Source: Carposina sasakii
Taxonomy: Eukaryota; Arthropoda; Insecta; Lepidoptera; Carposinidae
Assembly: GCA_014607495.2 (NCBI GenBank)
Contig: CP053162.1
Coordinates: 5,691,906-5,755,905 of the forward strand
Direction of reading: 5' to 3'
Length of the DNA: 64,000 nt
Of this stretch, positions 45,201-60,200 are shown one piece after another. The position numbers were made by a program, and so were the translations under genes. The notes under the pieces are model-generated. The model saw nothing but the letters and a program-made list of their open reading frames with translations. It was not told where the DNA came from and did no database searches. Every line of letters starts with the position of its first letter. The stretch's first letter is position 1.

Positions 45201-48200
45201 TTGGAACTATTGTGGGATGTTTGCAATTTGCAAATCAAATTGAACTGCTATTCAAATCACGTCCGATATTTATAAAGAACTGGTCGTTCGTTAGCACCAA
45301 CGTCAATCGCGAATTTATCTTTTTATACGGAACTCCCGGGCGTCTATGTATTATTCCATGTATCTTTCTTTAAAATTCTCGTATTCTTCCGATCACTTGA
45401 GAATTTCGGGAGTTTTGTTCATATACTCTCCTACAGTCCTCACGGAATATATTATGCCAAATTTCAGTGGCTGTGCGTTGTCCGTCAGTCACTTCATCGA
45501 TCAGACAGCGTAGCAGGTCTGTAGCTCGTACACGGTACAAATTGCTTAGGTTCATTAATTTACTTCCTGCAACATACAAATTCTTCCCTACAATAGGGTA
45601 TCAGAACCAACAGAAATTACCCACGGTTTCATATGAAAGATAACAACTGAACAAGTCAATGCAAATGTTATAACAAAACCAAAGCATTTAAAGGATGTTA
45701 TGTTCGGCTCGACTCGACAAAACTTAGTTGGTTTCAATCGTTTCAATAACGAAAGTCCCACGGATTTTCTTGGAAGTGGGTAAAATAAAACACTGTTGTA
45801 CAGTTACAGAGACACTAGCGCCATGTGAGAGGAATTTTGAAAGGTTGCTGTAGATATTGGGCCAAGAAGCTGGGTCAGTAGATACTAATAATTCTGCATG
45901 TCTGCACGGAAAACCAACAACAGACAGTTGGCCAGCCAGTGTTGTTGCCAATTACCAACGCCAACTGCTCCAGATAGAACAGAAGAGGAATGGAGCGGCC
46001 GAGAGTAACACATTGACTAAGATGCTGGCCTGCTCTTTGGTCCAATGTGCAGCATTAAATAGGTGGGCCTTTTACTAACACCCACTAGTCGTCCCAAAGC
46101 GAATGAAACACAACTCTAAGGTCAGACAACGATTATTGTTTCATTGTCTATTGTTCAGCCAAACTGGGATAATAATAAAGTTACTTCATACCTATTATAT
46201 CATTCACGTTGAGCATTTTTCTTGACGTTGGAATGTCTTTATTCTCGTTAGCAGGTGAAGTTCAGCATACTCGTATTTCATCACTCTATTATAAGATGGG
46301 ATACTCTACTCCTTGATTTATTTGTGTTAGGAGGATATTCGTCCACGTGGAACTGGCTCTAGGTCCTATCGGAACGTGAATGAGTAGTCTCGACCTTGAA
46401 ACTTTTAAATAGTTGATGTGTCATACTAATGAGTGATAAATAGCCTATTCGACACCAATAAAACATGGTGAACTATGCCCTGCCTGGAAGGAATCTGAAG
46501 AAACTTTAGTTAGAGGTATTCTAATGGGGTCCTTTATTCAAATGACAATGAATAGACGACAAGAACAGATGCCTAATAGCAAACATGAACATTTAAATGA
46601 TTTTCAAGAGTCTCCGCTACCATTCAGTCGTTTTTTCGGTATTTTTAAATTAAAGGAAAAAGCTGCCGGGTTTTTCGGGCGATAAGTTGATTTATCTGGT
46701 CCTCATCGCTTACGAAATTCGTTTTCGTAAATTAGGTTGTCGTAAATGTAATTACCGGCGTCATGATGAGCTGATAACAGTTTGTGGAGATAGCAAGGAG
46801 TATAAAGATTATACAGGGGTTATATACACTAAGAGTAGAATACATCTAACTGCTACTACCCATGGTCTTTAAGTCCAGTTTATTCTGTTGGTATCTAAGT
46901 ACACGTATGAATTAGATGTTATCTATAGACACGCCAATGCAATTTAGGTAAGCCAGTCGACTACAGTATAGGTAAATTAACTTCCACCTATTCTAGGTAT
47001 AGAGCAGGATATTGGTTTCCTATTCGGACTCAAGGCAACCTTAACCCAGTGGAATACGACTTCCAATTGTATTTACAAATGCATGCTTCAGTCGTTCAAA
47101 TGATCGATTTCTCACAGGGACATCGAGGCGATCAAATGTCTTAGCAGCCTATTGCAATGTATTATCTCGAGTTTATTCAATTACATGCAATTACGTTTAT
47201 GAATTTTTAAATATTTTATATAGCATTAAATAATTTTAAGTGTGTTTCAATGGCTCCAGAGAAAACGTTTCTAGCAAGTGTACCTGCTGATGAAAACTGT
47301 AAGCTTTAACCCGAGATATCATTTAACATGTGATGTGAATGCCATAATTACATAGGTCTTACTACTAAATTCCAAACACCTTGAAAAATATACTTGCTGA
47401 CTGAAATAGTTCTATAATCTCTATTTTAAACGTAACTATTCGCGTTATGTATGCCAGTGAATGAACTTAAGAGTTTACATATTGGTTAACATGCAAACGT
47501 TAATCACTACTAAACTAAACATTATTAACTTGTTAACTACGATCTAATCGTAGTTACGTCTAATTTGTAATTACAATTACGAGAACGTAAAATGTTGTTT
47601 TTCATTGCTTTTACACAAGCATTTATTGCTTTTACGTTAAAACGAAGAAATTATTCATCATGCAGCCCAGTAAGCGATAAATACAGTGAAATAATATGTA
47701 GGTACAGAGATTTGTTTTGAACTTGACGACATCTAAACAACCAAAGGATATCCCCCTGTCCATGAAATTGACTTTCAACTGCGACATTGAATTATCTTCA
47801 ATTGATGTCCAATCGCTTGAAGGTTTTATTTTAAGCTGGGTTTCAGCTAGGCAAGCTACACAATACTGTTTGCGAAGATTCATAGAGGAATGTAAAAAGA
47901 GACCAGCCTGTCTACTAGTATCGAGGATTTCGTCAAATGCTAGAAAAATCACAAACTAAGGACACAGTTTTACTCATCTTCTATTCCATATTACATGTAA
48001 TAAAATTGTAACGGATAGATGTTTGCGCACGCTAATCTCAGAAACGGCTGAACCGAATTCGATGCAGTTTTCAGGAATATGTTGTGACAGGTCCCACTTA
48101 ACATATAGGCTTTTTATCCTAGGAAAATGTTTTTATCCTGCATAATATCGACATTTTATTTATTCTGCAGTCCACGCGGACGGAGTTGCGGGCGTCTACT

Positions 48201-51200
48201 AGTTATGCATATTATGTTACAAAAGCCTATCTACTTTACTAGTATATACTTGATCTGAGTTTTTTTTGTTGCTTACTTAAACATAATAAGTAAGTTTAAC
48301 TGAATAACATTTCCGTCAGAGAAAGAGTTATTTTCCGTAGATAAATTTGCTGTTTTTCTTTCGTTTTACCTTAGATAATACTCTATACTCTCTCAGATCC
48401 ATTTATTAGCTTTGACCGACTGCGGAGAGGCAAAAGTAGGAGGGTTATAATATTAAGATACCACACAGACTACGGATTGTAGCTTATTTTTATGCAAGTC
48501 AAAACAGCACCAAAAATAGTATTCTATTCATTGTTCCGACAAATGAACACACTCTTTTAATTATAATGACTCACTGAGAAACTCATGATTCACTAAAACT
48601 TAGGTGCTTGCCATGGAAGCGGATTTAGTGGAGTTGATGTACGATGCTAGATACTCGTATGCTTTGTTCGTGGAGATAGTGGGTAACTATAAACTAATTA
48701 TTAGCTACTTAATTTTTATGTCAAACATTTATAATTTTATAAGAATAAGGTCATATCGATAACAAATAAGTAGGTGATGGATTCAAAAGGTTTATTCCCT
48801 TTTGAGAAGTATATCACTACATATTATAAAACAAAGTCGCTTTCTGCTGTCTGTCCCTATGTATGCTTAGATCTTTCAAACTAAGGAACGGATTTCGATG
48901 CGGTTTTTTTTAATAGATAGATTGATTCACAAGGAAGGTTTATAATGTAACTAGGGACCCGCCCCGGCTTCGCACGGGAGTAATGCAAGCCGTGGGCGGC
49001 CGCTAGTAAACCAAATAAACCAACAAATAAACAGCTCAAACTAAGTAAATATACACATATACACACGGCTGTATTCCTGAAATGAGGTAGCCAGAACTGC
49101 AGTATCATAAAGGAGATCCCAGAGCCATGTTCCTCAGTCGACTCTTAGGACATGCACAGAAGGAGATGGCAGCTGATCTATTCTAGTGAAGCCCCGCATC
49201 AGCACTGGATAAAAAAAAACAAGGATAATTCTAAATAAAACCATCAAAAAATCGGCACGATACAACATTCCAAGTATCCAGATCCGTGTTTTACTACCAT
49301 GAGTGTCATCTCATCGAAGCTTGGATTCCAGGATTTAGAGGTGATGTAATTCAACTACGGGTGCGGTTTTGTAGAAAATGGCAGACGCAGGCGGTACACA
49401 CATGATTTTGTAAAAAGGAATCCAGCATCGCAATATTATTTGACATCAATTTGATTTAGAAAGCCAGCAATATGGTAATGGCTCGTAATTAAACATACTA
49501 CACTAGGCCTAGGGTCTCCGAAGCCTAATTCTTATTTAGGTAACATTACATTCTGTAATACCGTATCCCTATCCAAATACCACAGTCTGTCAGTCAATAT
49601 CATGGATTAGGCTCTTAGCTGATTGGACGGAGGCTGTTACACCTAATTAGAATAGTAAAGATGTGGATGATGTTGTCTGCCGAGGGGCTTACTTCAATAG
49701 GAAGGTAATTTTATAGCTGGAAAGTTTGGTATTTTAAATATCAGGTGACATACCCTCGTGGGTAAAAACCCCCTTTAAAAAAAAAAAAAATTGAATAAAA
49801 AAAAAAAATATCAGGTGGACGTAAAAAGAAAATTTTAAGATGCTGAAATTATAAAATATATGTGGTAGGTAAATATAGGAGGTATTAGTAGTTGTCTAGT
49901 GTGTAGTTACTTATAGAGAATTGTGTGAGTCTCGTCCGTCCCCGAAAACAAAGAATTAGAAGCAACGACATGTATGATATGTATACAGGATGTTTTTTTG
50001 TGGCCACCTTTAACGAAGGGTACGTATTCTATACATGAAATAAAGTAAGTTTATGCCAAAAAAATGCTAGAAAAAATTTTTTTTGAATAAAATTTTTAAA
50101 TTCCTTGATCGTGCGAAATTTATAGTGTCTAGTGTTTATGTTAGTTTTTTTATAGACAGATATTAATTATTTTTCGTGAAAAAATCCTGCTACGCGCGTC
50201 TATGTGCATTTATGCAGAAAAACGCAGTCTATTTACTCAACTTTGGAACCTAATACTCGTATTTTGGAAACCAGACACTTCCCAGGTATGCTTCCATGGA
50301 GAAAAATGATCGTGATGATGAGGAGATTCCGTAGTTTTCGGGAACGTTGACGACCAAAAATCACCCTGTATAAGTTTAAATATAAAATCACGCTTTTTTT
50401 TCTAGGAGAGGCAAGTAAAAGTCACGGACCTGCATTTGCTACGGTTCTAGATAACACACCTCTTTCGCTTGATCGATTTCATGATATTCTTCATGCACGC
50501 TCGTGACCTGACCTATCTCAATAATTTCACAAATTTAGCCTGTTGTTTGACTAGTTGTCGACTTGAAATTATCATGTACACACTTTCTAAAGCTACAAAA
50601 AACATCAACGCACAAAGTTAAAGTATATATATATCTTCATTACGGTTACTGTATACGCTCAGTCGGTCAACTGAATAACATGGTTATGTTACTTAATCAA
50701 ATTAGCAGTGATACACAAACAGACGCGGTCAACGCCCCAACAAATATCACAAAGGAACGTAAATCATATAATTTACTATTACCGCAGATCACGAGTCGAC
50801 GTAGAGCTACTGGAATGAGCATAGCGTTTGCAGCTTTGTTTGTTGTTTTGTAGCCATTTGACTATTGATGGATGGTAGGTAGGTGAATACGCAGTCGTAG
50901 GTAGTCGAGAATACTTAGTTTTTTGAAGACACCGTAATTGTACAAATTTGCACTTCCTTGTAGTTTTTTTCCTAAGCTTAATAAGATGATCCTATATTAA
51001 GTTCAAGTTAAATTCAAATAAAACATAAGTCAGCAGACGGGACACAACCTCAGCAAATCTTTCTTGTTATATACTAATTTTGACGTGTCCAGTTATATAA
51101 CTGGACACGTCCAAATTAATATTTAAGATTTCCGTAAGAATAAATAACAACCACAAATAATATGCGAACGTTAATCGAAGCCGTATTAAAATTTTACACA

Positions 51201-54200
51201 TTACTTATTATTATTAGATATGAACAATATTGATCTTTCTTTTTCTAATAGACTTTATAATTATTTATGACATGCGCAGTCCAGTTAGTACAACTCTACA
51301 TCTGCAATAACGTTCACATGTATAAATTAACTGTGAATTGGCAGTAAAAAACCACAGCTCATGCAATTAACATCTCGATTGGCATTTGCTAGTTAAAATG
51401 CAGTTAAAACCACGATGTTATTGTAACATTCACACTGGTTGCAGTCGGAAGCGTTTTCGGCAGTTAAGCCAGCCAGATGTTCGCCACAATTTAAACAAAG
51501 CAACCACAGATTACGTTACGTTAATTTTAAGAATCGTGGTTAAAACAAAGAAATACAAGCAGACATCCGTCGCAAAATGTCCCTGTCCTTATCCTTCCTT
51601 GTTTCTATTAGATAGAGAATATGTATGACCTTGCCTCGGACACTGCTATTTAGTTGCGAGTCTAATTGTTGACTTATAAGCTATCTTGTGTTTTTCACCT
51701 TCTATCGGACGCAAGACAGACCCATAGTCCAATGCAAATCCTACAACGTGATATCGTAGTTTCTCATAATGATTGGAATATATACATGGGCCAAACAACA
51801 ACTAGTGGCCCGATAAGAAGCGCTTCCCTCTTAATCACCCCCACAACTAGGTATATCAAATGAGTTTATAGAATGTCTAAAACATGTATTTTTTAAAGTA
51901 GTTTAGTATCTCTGACTACCCCTCCGAGAAAGAGGTGTGATTTTATGTACGTATGTTAAGTAGTTGTCGACTAAACTAAAGATAAAGTTTCGGGCGTGAA
52001 ATATAAGACATTTTACAGAATAGTAGAATCCAGCTGGAAGTGGAGAGTAGTTAGTCTAGTCGGAGCACCTGCACGGGCTATTAACTCGTTCCACTTGCCG
52101 CCCACCTGTCTCGTGGCTTGTACGGATATGTGCAATGTGCTTATGTGCATCTGCACTTCTGAAGTCTCCTCAATCATCTAATACCACTTTACATTGGCTA
52201 CTTGTGTGCTTTGAGCTCGTAATCTTAGTGGCAAATAGTTGAGGACACTCAGCCTACTCGTATTGACAATAGTAGTTTAAAGTTCTTTGGGCACAAGAGT
52301 TATTTCTCAATTCTTGAGTGTGATTAAAATTTGGTGCAAGGAAAGTAGGTAGTACACAAGGAAGGGATATTACTGAAGTGAATATAAATAAATCAGATAA
52401 AATAATATAAATCATTCGCGGATTAATACATTCAACAATTGGCAATTGAGAAAAACCATATTGGAAAGTAGTTTATTGTAAAATCTTGACTTTAAATGGC
52501 AATCTCTACTACATAATTGTTCTCATAATGATATACCGACTCTTATAATTATTATGACTTTCCAATGATAATAGCACTTAGAAATACTCGCGTGAGCAAT
52601 ACAAACAAAAGATAAGAGTACCTACGCCTACACGTGATATTTTTCTAAGAATATTTTTCCATGTTGTCGAGCTGTTAGGCAAGTCAAGGAATTATGTTGT
52701 TTTCCTATCAATACAAATCTATTCGAATTTTGAGTACCTAACTTTTATCAGCTGCCCAATAAATCCGCTTAGTTTTGCTGCGTATATTATGTCATTGACT
52801 GAAAATTTTCAGTATAAGAATAACTAATCAGGACATACAAAATATAATCAGATTCAATAAAAATCAGACACCAAGAAAAAGCCCTTTTCGTAAAATACTT
52901 CGCAAAATATGATCACTCAACAATAATTCCTCCGAGCTTTATTGGAAGCACAAAATGTCAAGCAAATTGGAATTTATCTTCGTAAAGTAAATTTGGAATA
53001 AGCTGTTGAGACTTGAGATACGAAACCACAACGCGTATTTCTAAAATATACACTTTCCATCTCCAAGAGAAAAGTTCATGCTGCCAAGCTAAAATCATAC
53101 CTAATTCTTTTGCTAAATCTAAGTTTTAAATATTCCAAGTCTTCAGGAACTTGCCTACCTAAAACCAAATACACTACCCACGTAGAAGCAGTAGTGCTCT
53201 TTAATGACTTTTTTGTTCGGAAATCATAATCTTCTGTTGATACTCCGGTTCTATACTAAATTTTATAAAAATCTTAGCTATTAAATTGGATACTACCTAT
53301 ATAACTAAATATTATCTTAATCTCATATTACAACCGCGAATTAAGGACAATTTATGCGTTCCCAAGTTTCGCCGATTGTTGAAAAGGGATCAAGTTGTTT
53401 GGAAATGGGAATTATATGAAGATTGAACTCTATAACGAGTTTAGATGGATACCAGATTTAAGGATGATAATGATTTGGAACATTTTAGCAGTTTCTCAGG
53501 CCTTAGGCTGCGTCCCCATTAGGCAAACGAAATGGAAAAAATTCCTCACCCGGGTAGGAATCGAACCCACGACCTCTGCATTCCGCGTGTCTATAATAAC
53601 ATATAACCTTTTTCTACTACCGAGTAAATTACTTGAATATTTCATAGTCATCTTAGTTAAATAAGGTTGATTCATAAGGTATTGGAACTAACAAAATAAA
53701 CTACACATTTTTCCTGTCTCAAAGATTTCAAAGTGCCAAGGAATTCCTGGATGACTATCACCCACATTTAATTATTTACACATGTGTTTAGTAGCAGTGA
53801 TTATATATATAGGTACATATAATAAAATTGTAACGGATCGATGTTTGTGCATGCTAATCTCAGAAACGGCTGGACCGATTTCGATGCAGTTTTCAGAAAT
53901 ATGTTGACAGGTCCCACTTAACATATAGGCTATTTTTTATCCCGGGAAAATGTTTTTATCGCGAATAATTTCGACATTTTGTTTTTTCTGTAGTCCACGC
54001 GGACGGAGTCGCGGGTGTCCACTAGTAATGAATGACTAAGGACACCACGAAGGGGAGAATAGGCGCGACAGTCCGCGTCATCATCATCGTGTCACTGGAT
54101 TCTAAGTAACTACATTAAGTATTTATAAGCAATGCCATAGGAGTTTAACATGGACGCATGCCATACTATATAAATTAGAGTTCTGTAGGCCCACATACAC

Positions 54201-57200
54201 ACTTCAGCAGTCTACTGCTGGACATAGGCCCCAGGACACGCCACAAGGTTATTGTCATGGGGGAGCTTTTGTCCATCACACTGGGCAGGCGAGTGTGATT
54301 TTCGGACTGTGTTGTCAACACGAGAGGCGTTGCTGCCCACCTCCCGGAAGACCTTTTACGATACCCACGGGTAGGCTTGGGCTGATGCTACACCACACGA
54401 TTCTAATCCTATTTACACCATATTAGTTATTTTAGGTTTTTCTCCCTGCAACTGAGGCGGTATCTCAATCGGCAGCTGTACCTCATTTACAAACACAAAA
54501 ATGCTATAGTAATAGCCCTACTGACCACAAAAGGAAAAGCTGCCGTCAGTTTTTAGATACAGAACAGGTGCAACGTAAGTAGGACTTGTTTGTCTTACTC
54601 ACTCAACGCATATTGTAGGAATGCGACAAGAATGACCACCAGCTGTAGCCCATAGAAAGACGGGAAGCCACTGAGGATATAAAACGAAGTTGAAATGCCA
54701 AAATATACGATTATTCGCGGAATTTTTAAGATTTGAACATTGTACCAATACAAACCAATATTGCACTGTTGAAATCATCTTATCTAGTATTTCGTAAACG
54801 CCAAGAAGTAGTTGTAGTAATTAGTACATAACATATATTCATGCGTCTCGAGTGTTCTCGGCGCTTCTCGACAAAAGTCTAAAGCATTAGATGTAAGTAA
54901 ATGTTCTCTTCATTTGCGTACGTAGTATATGCATCATGTATCCGTAAAACATTGCGAATTCGCCCACACTTACTAAAATCACAAAGTGTAAATTATGTGT
55001 AAAAATCTACAATCGAGTCTATTTTCATCTCAAGGGTAAATGCGGGTAAAATTGCTTGTTCAAAGCTTACACCTGTAGCACTAAAGGTAGGACGGTTAAC
55101 TATACCTGTAGTAGGTACCTACATATAAAGTTAGTACCTACATTACATTACCTATATTCCGTTTTCACGTCAAAATGGCTGGACAGATCTGCGTGAAATG
55201 TAACATAACATCTAAACACTACATTGGAAACCTAACGAGGTAAAATTGATGGTTACATTGCCCCTAAGGATACCGTGGACTGACTGAAACATTCTCACGA
55301 GTTCTATGCGAGGTTTGATTGAATGATTGTCAAGTGTAATGATCGGGGGAAATAATAAGGGTGCAAGGGGACTGGTAAACAGTTCTACTGGACACCTGCA
55401 CCTTGGTGAACTAGCTCAGAAGAATCGCCACAAGAGTAAGTAAAAAAGACATGTAGATATAATACGAAAACATATGACGCGTTCGGGAGCGGTACCTAGT
55501 TTGAATCTTACCTTAATCTTTCTTTCTCGCTAGTAGTATCTTCCTAAAACACATACACATACGACGTATTTCGTCTTTCAGTAACAAAGGTACATTAGAG
55601 ATTACTTTAATTCCGGAACGCAGTGCAAGCTGAGTAAATGGTTGCACAGGATTGTTATAAAGCAATTGGATAATTGGCTAGATTTGTGTCAGAGTGGAAT
55701 TTGTATTTATTTATGTAATTATCTATATTTTTTAGATCAGGAGCTCCCATCCAGTTTCACTACCAAACCTTCAGACATGAAAGGGTAAACAAATAGACAG
55801 TTACTTCCGGTTTTATATAAGTTAAGATATAAGCACGCCTTTGTATGCATTTCTTTTGTAAATTTCTCTGTACTTATCGTAATGTTTTGTGTACAATAAA
55901 GAATAAGAATAAGTTAGTACTGATAGGTACGGTTTAAGATTTTAACTAAATAACAATTTGCAAGTTAATCCAGCGCACATCCTTGTTGACCTGCTAAAAT
56001 CCCTATTATTGAGTTTGATTGAGTTATTAATATCTTCAGCCACCTATTATAATTGAATTGTGTTCGAGACCGTGTGAAAATGTACTATAAACTAAACGAA
56101 GTCCATTTCCTGGCTGTCGTGAGCATGTTTCAATAAACTCGGTGGTGGTCCCAATTTATAGGCTACTAGTGGACGCTCGCGACTCCGTCCGCGTGGACTA
56201 CAGAAAAAACAAAATGTCGAAATTATCCGGGATAAAAACATTTTCCCGGGATAAAAAGTAGCCTATATGTTAAGTGGGACCTGTCATGACGTGATATTTG
56301 ACGAACTTGCATACTAACTTTCAACCCTTATTTCACCCCTTAGCTGGTCGAAATTTCAAAAATGCTAGAACAAATGTTTAATGATTTCTTATCAAGTGCT
56401 TAAATATAAAGTTTCATGGTTTTATCTTTTAAAATTAAGAAATCCCATACAAACTTTCAACCTCTATTTCAACCCCTTCATCCCTTTTTTTCGAAATAAA
56501 AAGTAGCCTATGTTCTGTCTCAGGGTCTAAAGATTGTCTGTACCAAATTTCATCAAAATCGATTGCGAGGTTTAAGCGGGAAAGCGTAACAGACAGACAG
56601 ACAGAGTTACTTTCGCATTTATAATATTAGTTGGGATTCCAGACCACAGCGGCTTGTGCTTCAGTTAATATCTTAGGTTAATATTATTGGTGTAGAGAAT
56701 AGATTAAAAACTAATTATTAATTAATTATTATCATTATTATGTAGTTACATACATCCATATTTGTGAATAGAACTAATCTGAATGCACTATTCCCATAAA
56801 CGATAAAATTTTATTCGGATATTTTTATCGATGATGGAGTCTATGGCTTCTATGATCTTGTCATCCCGAGCGTTTATTTCTTGATACATATAAGACTCAG
56901 TCCTCTTTGAGCTAAATATTTTTCTTTGAAGATTCCGTTTCCAGAGTTTGCTTTCGACGGTGCACAATCGAAAGTCTATTGTTGATGTAAAACACAGCTT
57001 GATTTGAAAATGAGTACAGCATGTTATAAACAGGACGCCGAGTCGAGCTACGTGTATGCCGGAAGCGGGATTCGAACCGACGTCAAATTGATAACCGAAC
57101 TCTGGCCTGCTTATGGTGACGTAGCGACCTGGCGATAGCGTAGTTAGAATATAGATATTTTACTTGCCTAGCACTCTATTGCATTTATAATAAACACTGA

Positions 57201-60200
57201 CCTGAATTATTTATCACAGGATTGGCTTAGTTATTAAAGCCAAATTTTTGTCCATATCTAAGGTCTTGAGAATTAATTTATACTTTACGTTGTGGAAGGA
57301 ATAATAAGTATACTAACAGCACTTATGTTGTTTTCCATATATACATTCACCAGTGTCACATACACTGTATGAACAGTCAACAACGCCTGTGTTAATCAAA
57401 CAGGCACATAAGTTGAAAGCAGCCAGTCCAGTAGTAATTAATAGACGTCAGTGATTTTAAAAGAAAATTCAGCAGACACAGTGATAACAAGCCGATCGAG
57501 GATGTATAGGCACCATATTAGTCGGGTCCGTCTGCATACTCTCATTTGGAAGTAAGCCAAGTCCAACTGCACGCGAAAAACCTGTCGAATAACAATGAGG
57601 GCTTCGTGATTTCGATGGGTAGCCAATTTGATGTTTAGAACATCTCCTTGACCGGATCTATTATTTTAACTTTCCTTCAATACGAATCAGTGAGGTCATT
57701 CGCATTAAATAATTTTAACACGAGTCTCTTTAATGAAATACACAAAAATTGATAAGGTAACCCGTGACAGTAGTCAGCGTAGTCATCAGGTTTCTTTCAC
57801 TTAATTATTTATATCTTTGAACAATGGCCATTAGTTCGTCGGCCATCATTAAATGCTTTGTCCTGAACAATCAACGCACAGGGTAAATTGCTGATCTAGG
57901 AGATCTTGGAATTTGTGATGTTTGCATAACGTATGCATTAGATTAAAACGATTTCGAAAAATTCCCACGGTAAAACAGGCATAAAATTTTCAAGTTCAGT
58001 ACAGAGCCTAGTCGATGGCGATGTTAAAATCTTAAAACTCATGGCAGGTCCACGGATATCAGCTTGCAGTTAGAATATTGCGGACACTACCTATACAGCT
58101 GCGGTATAATACGACGTCGCATTGCGTATTTTAACACGAGGTATCGAGGCATATTTTACGTGGACTTGGAATCTTACAGACAAAACTAAATATATTCTTT
58201 CTTTATTCTATGTATATTTCAGAAAAGCAGCCAATGCAGCAGCAATAATTTACCTACATGTATTTCATGCGAGGTGCTCGAATCTACCTATAGTTTCTCA
58301 TCATGACTGGTAGTTGGTAGTTGCCCATGGTCGGTCATATAAAAGGTGCTCAAATTCGATGATTAGCTGATATTCGGCAAATACTATGTATTCATTGCAA
58401 TACGGTATTATTTAATAATACTTATATGGTTTGAGTGAGTGATATGACAGACCTCATGGAAACTAGCTTACTTCTTCCTTATTCATAAAAAAAGTCGCTG
58501 CCTGATAATTCTGATGACATGATAAGAAATATTTTGTCAATAACATTAGGAAATTAATTACTCACTTCAGTTGACTCATACGCTAACGCGCGACTAAATA
58601 TAAAGTCTCTTCGCGCTGTCTGTCCGTCCAAATGTATGCTTAGATCTTTCAAACTAGGGAACGGATTTTGATGCGGTTTTTTTAAATAGATAGTGATTCA
58701 CGAGGAAGGTTTATAATGCATAACTAGGGTCCCGCCCGGCCTCGCACGAGAGTAATGCACCAGAATGTCCCTTGTCCGTCCCTATGTATGCTTAGATCTT
58801 TTAAACTATGGAACGGATTTTGATGCGGTTTTTTTTAAATAGATAGAGTGATTCACGAGGAAGGTTTATAATGCATAACTAGGGACCCACCTCGGCTTCG
58901 CACGAGAGTAATGCACAAGAAAGTCGCTTGCCGCTGTCTCCGTCCCTATGTATCCTTAGATCTTTTAAACTAGGGAACGGATTTTGATGCGGTTTTTTCA
59001 ATAGATAGAGTGATTCACGAGGAAGGTTTATAATGCATAACCAGGGACCTGCTTCGGCTTCACACGGGAGTAATGCACGCTCACGCACAAGTATATTATT
59101 TCTTTTTAATTAATTATATAATATAATATTAAAATGGGTAAATAGCCGAATTCAGAGAAATTATAATTTTCTTAGTAAATTTCGCTAACTGAATAAAATG
59201 CAAAAGAACTCTGTTGTGCTATCACACCAAATCTCCTGAACTGATTTAAATGAAATTTGGTACACGGTCTAGCACTAGCTTAGAAAAAATTTATTCCTCA
59301 AAATTTAAACATTTTGCTTTATTTTGCAATCCAAGCGGGCAGAATCCCGGGCATCCATTAGTGAATTATAAAATAATAATGTCCAGAACAATGTAGCATA
59401 AAGTTATCTGGTTATGTACTTAAATCTTTTATTGGAAAACATCATGCTTTATCTTGCTCTCAGCGAATGCAACACATGTGACGGTAACAGTACTGTTTAA
59501 TCAGTGATAACCATCCTCGTGATAACTTGTCAGATAACATAACACCAACCACTACCTACCTACTTGATGTTTACAGGCAGTGTGTTTGAAGAAAATTAAT
59601 ATACTGTTTGAATATCTAAACTTTACTTTAACTATCAATGATTTACCTAACAGCTTTGTAATTATTATTCAACTAATGTTCTTTCTCCACCAGGCCCCAC
59701 GAGGGAGGGGCTCTTAACCTTGAATCAAACAACTCATAACTGCAATCACAGCTTTGCATTATATATCTTAACATAATGCAATCATATCGGGTGTTACTTA
59801 TAATTCAGAAGCTCAAATTTCTAACTAAGCAGGGCCCAGTGGTTGGCAAGCACTAAATAGAAATAAAACTTAGATCAGTGTTGCAAATGAGGTGCTGTGG
59901 ATTTTTTATTCAGCTAGATAATAAAGGTCTAGTGAATCTCATTTTATATTTGTATTCTTTTTACTGTACAAAATATGTCTAGAAAATCTTTTATTTACTG
60001 TTTCCCTGAACACTGATACAATATAGAATAATTAATGTTGAAATTTAGTGAAGACTAGTGGACGCCCGCGACTCCGTCCGCGTGGACTACAGAAAAAACA
60101 AAATGTCGAAATTATCCAGCATAAAAACATTTTCCTGGGATAACAAGTAGCCTATATGTTAAGTGGGACCTGTGACAATTTATTCCTGAAAACTACATGG

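Noticed and set aside
45724..46078. Possible exon at a GC-richer patch
   Set aside because: No matching splice sites or neighbours, and CYRI is already complete without it.
47632..47959. Overlapping frames of 106 and 80 codons on opposite strands
   Set aside because: Neither shows a motif or gene context; overlapping open frames on both strands suggest low stop density only.
50563..50853. 96-codon plus-strand frame
   Set aside because: AT-rich, no family resemblance, inside a host intron.
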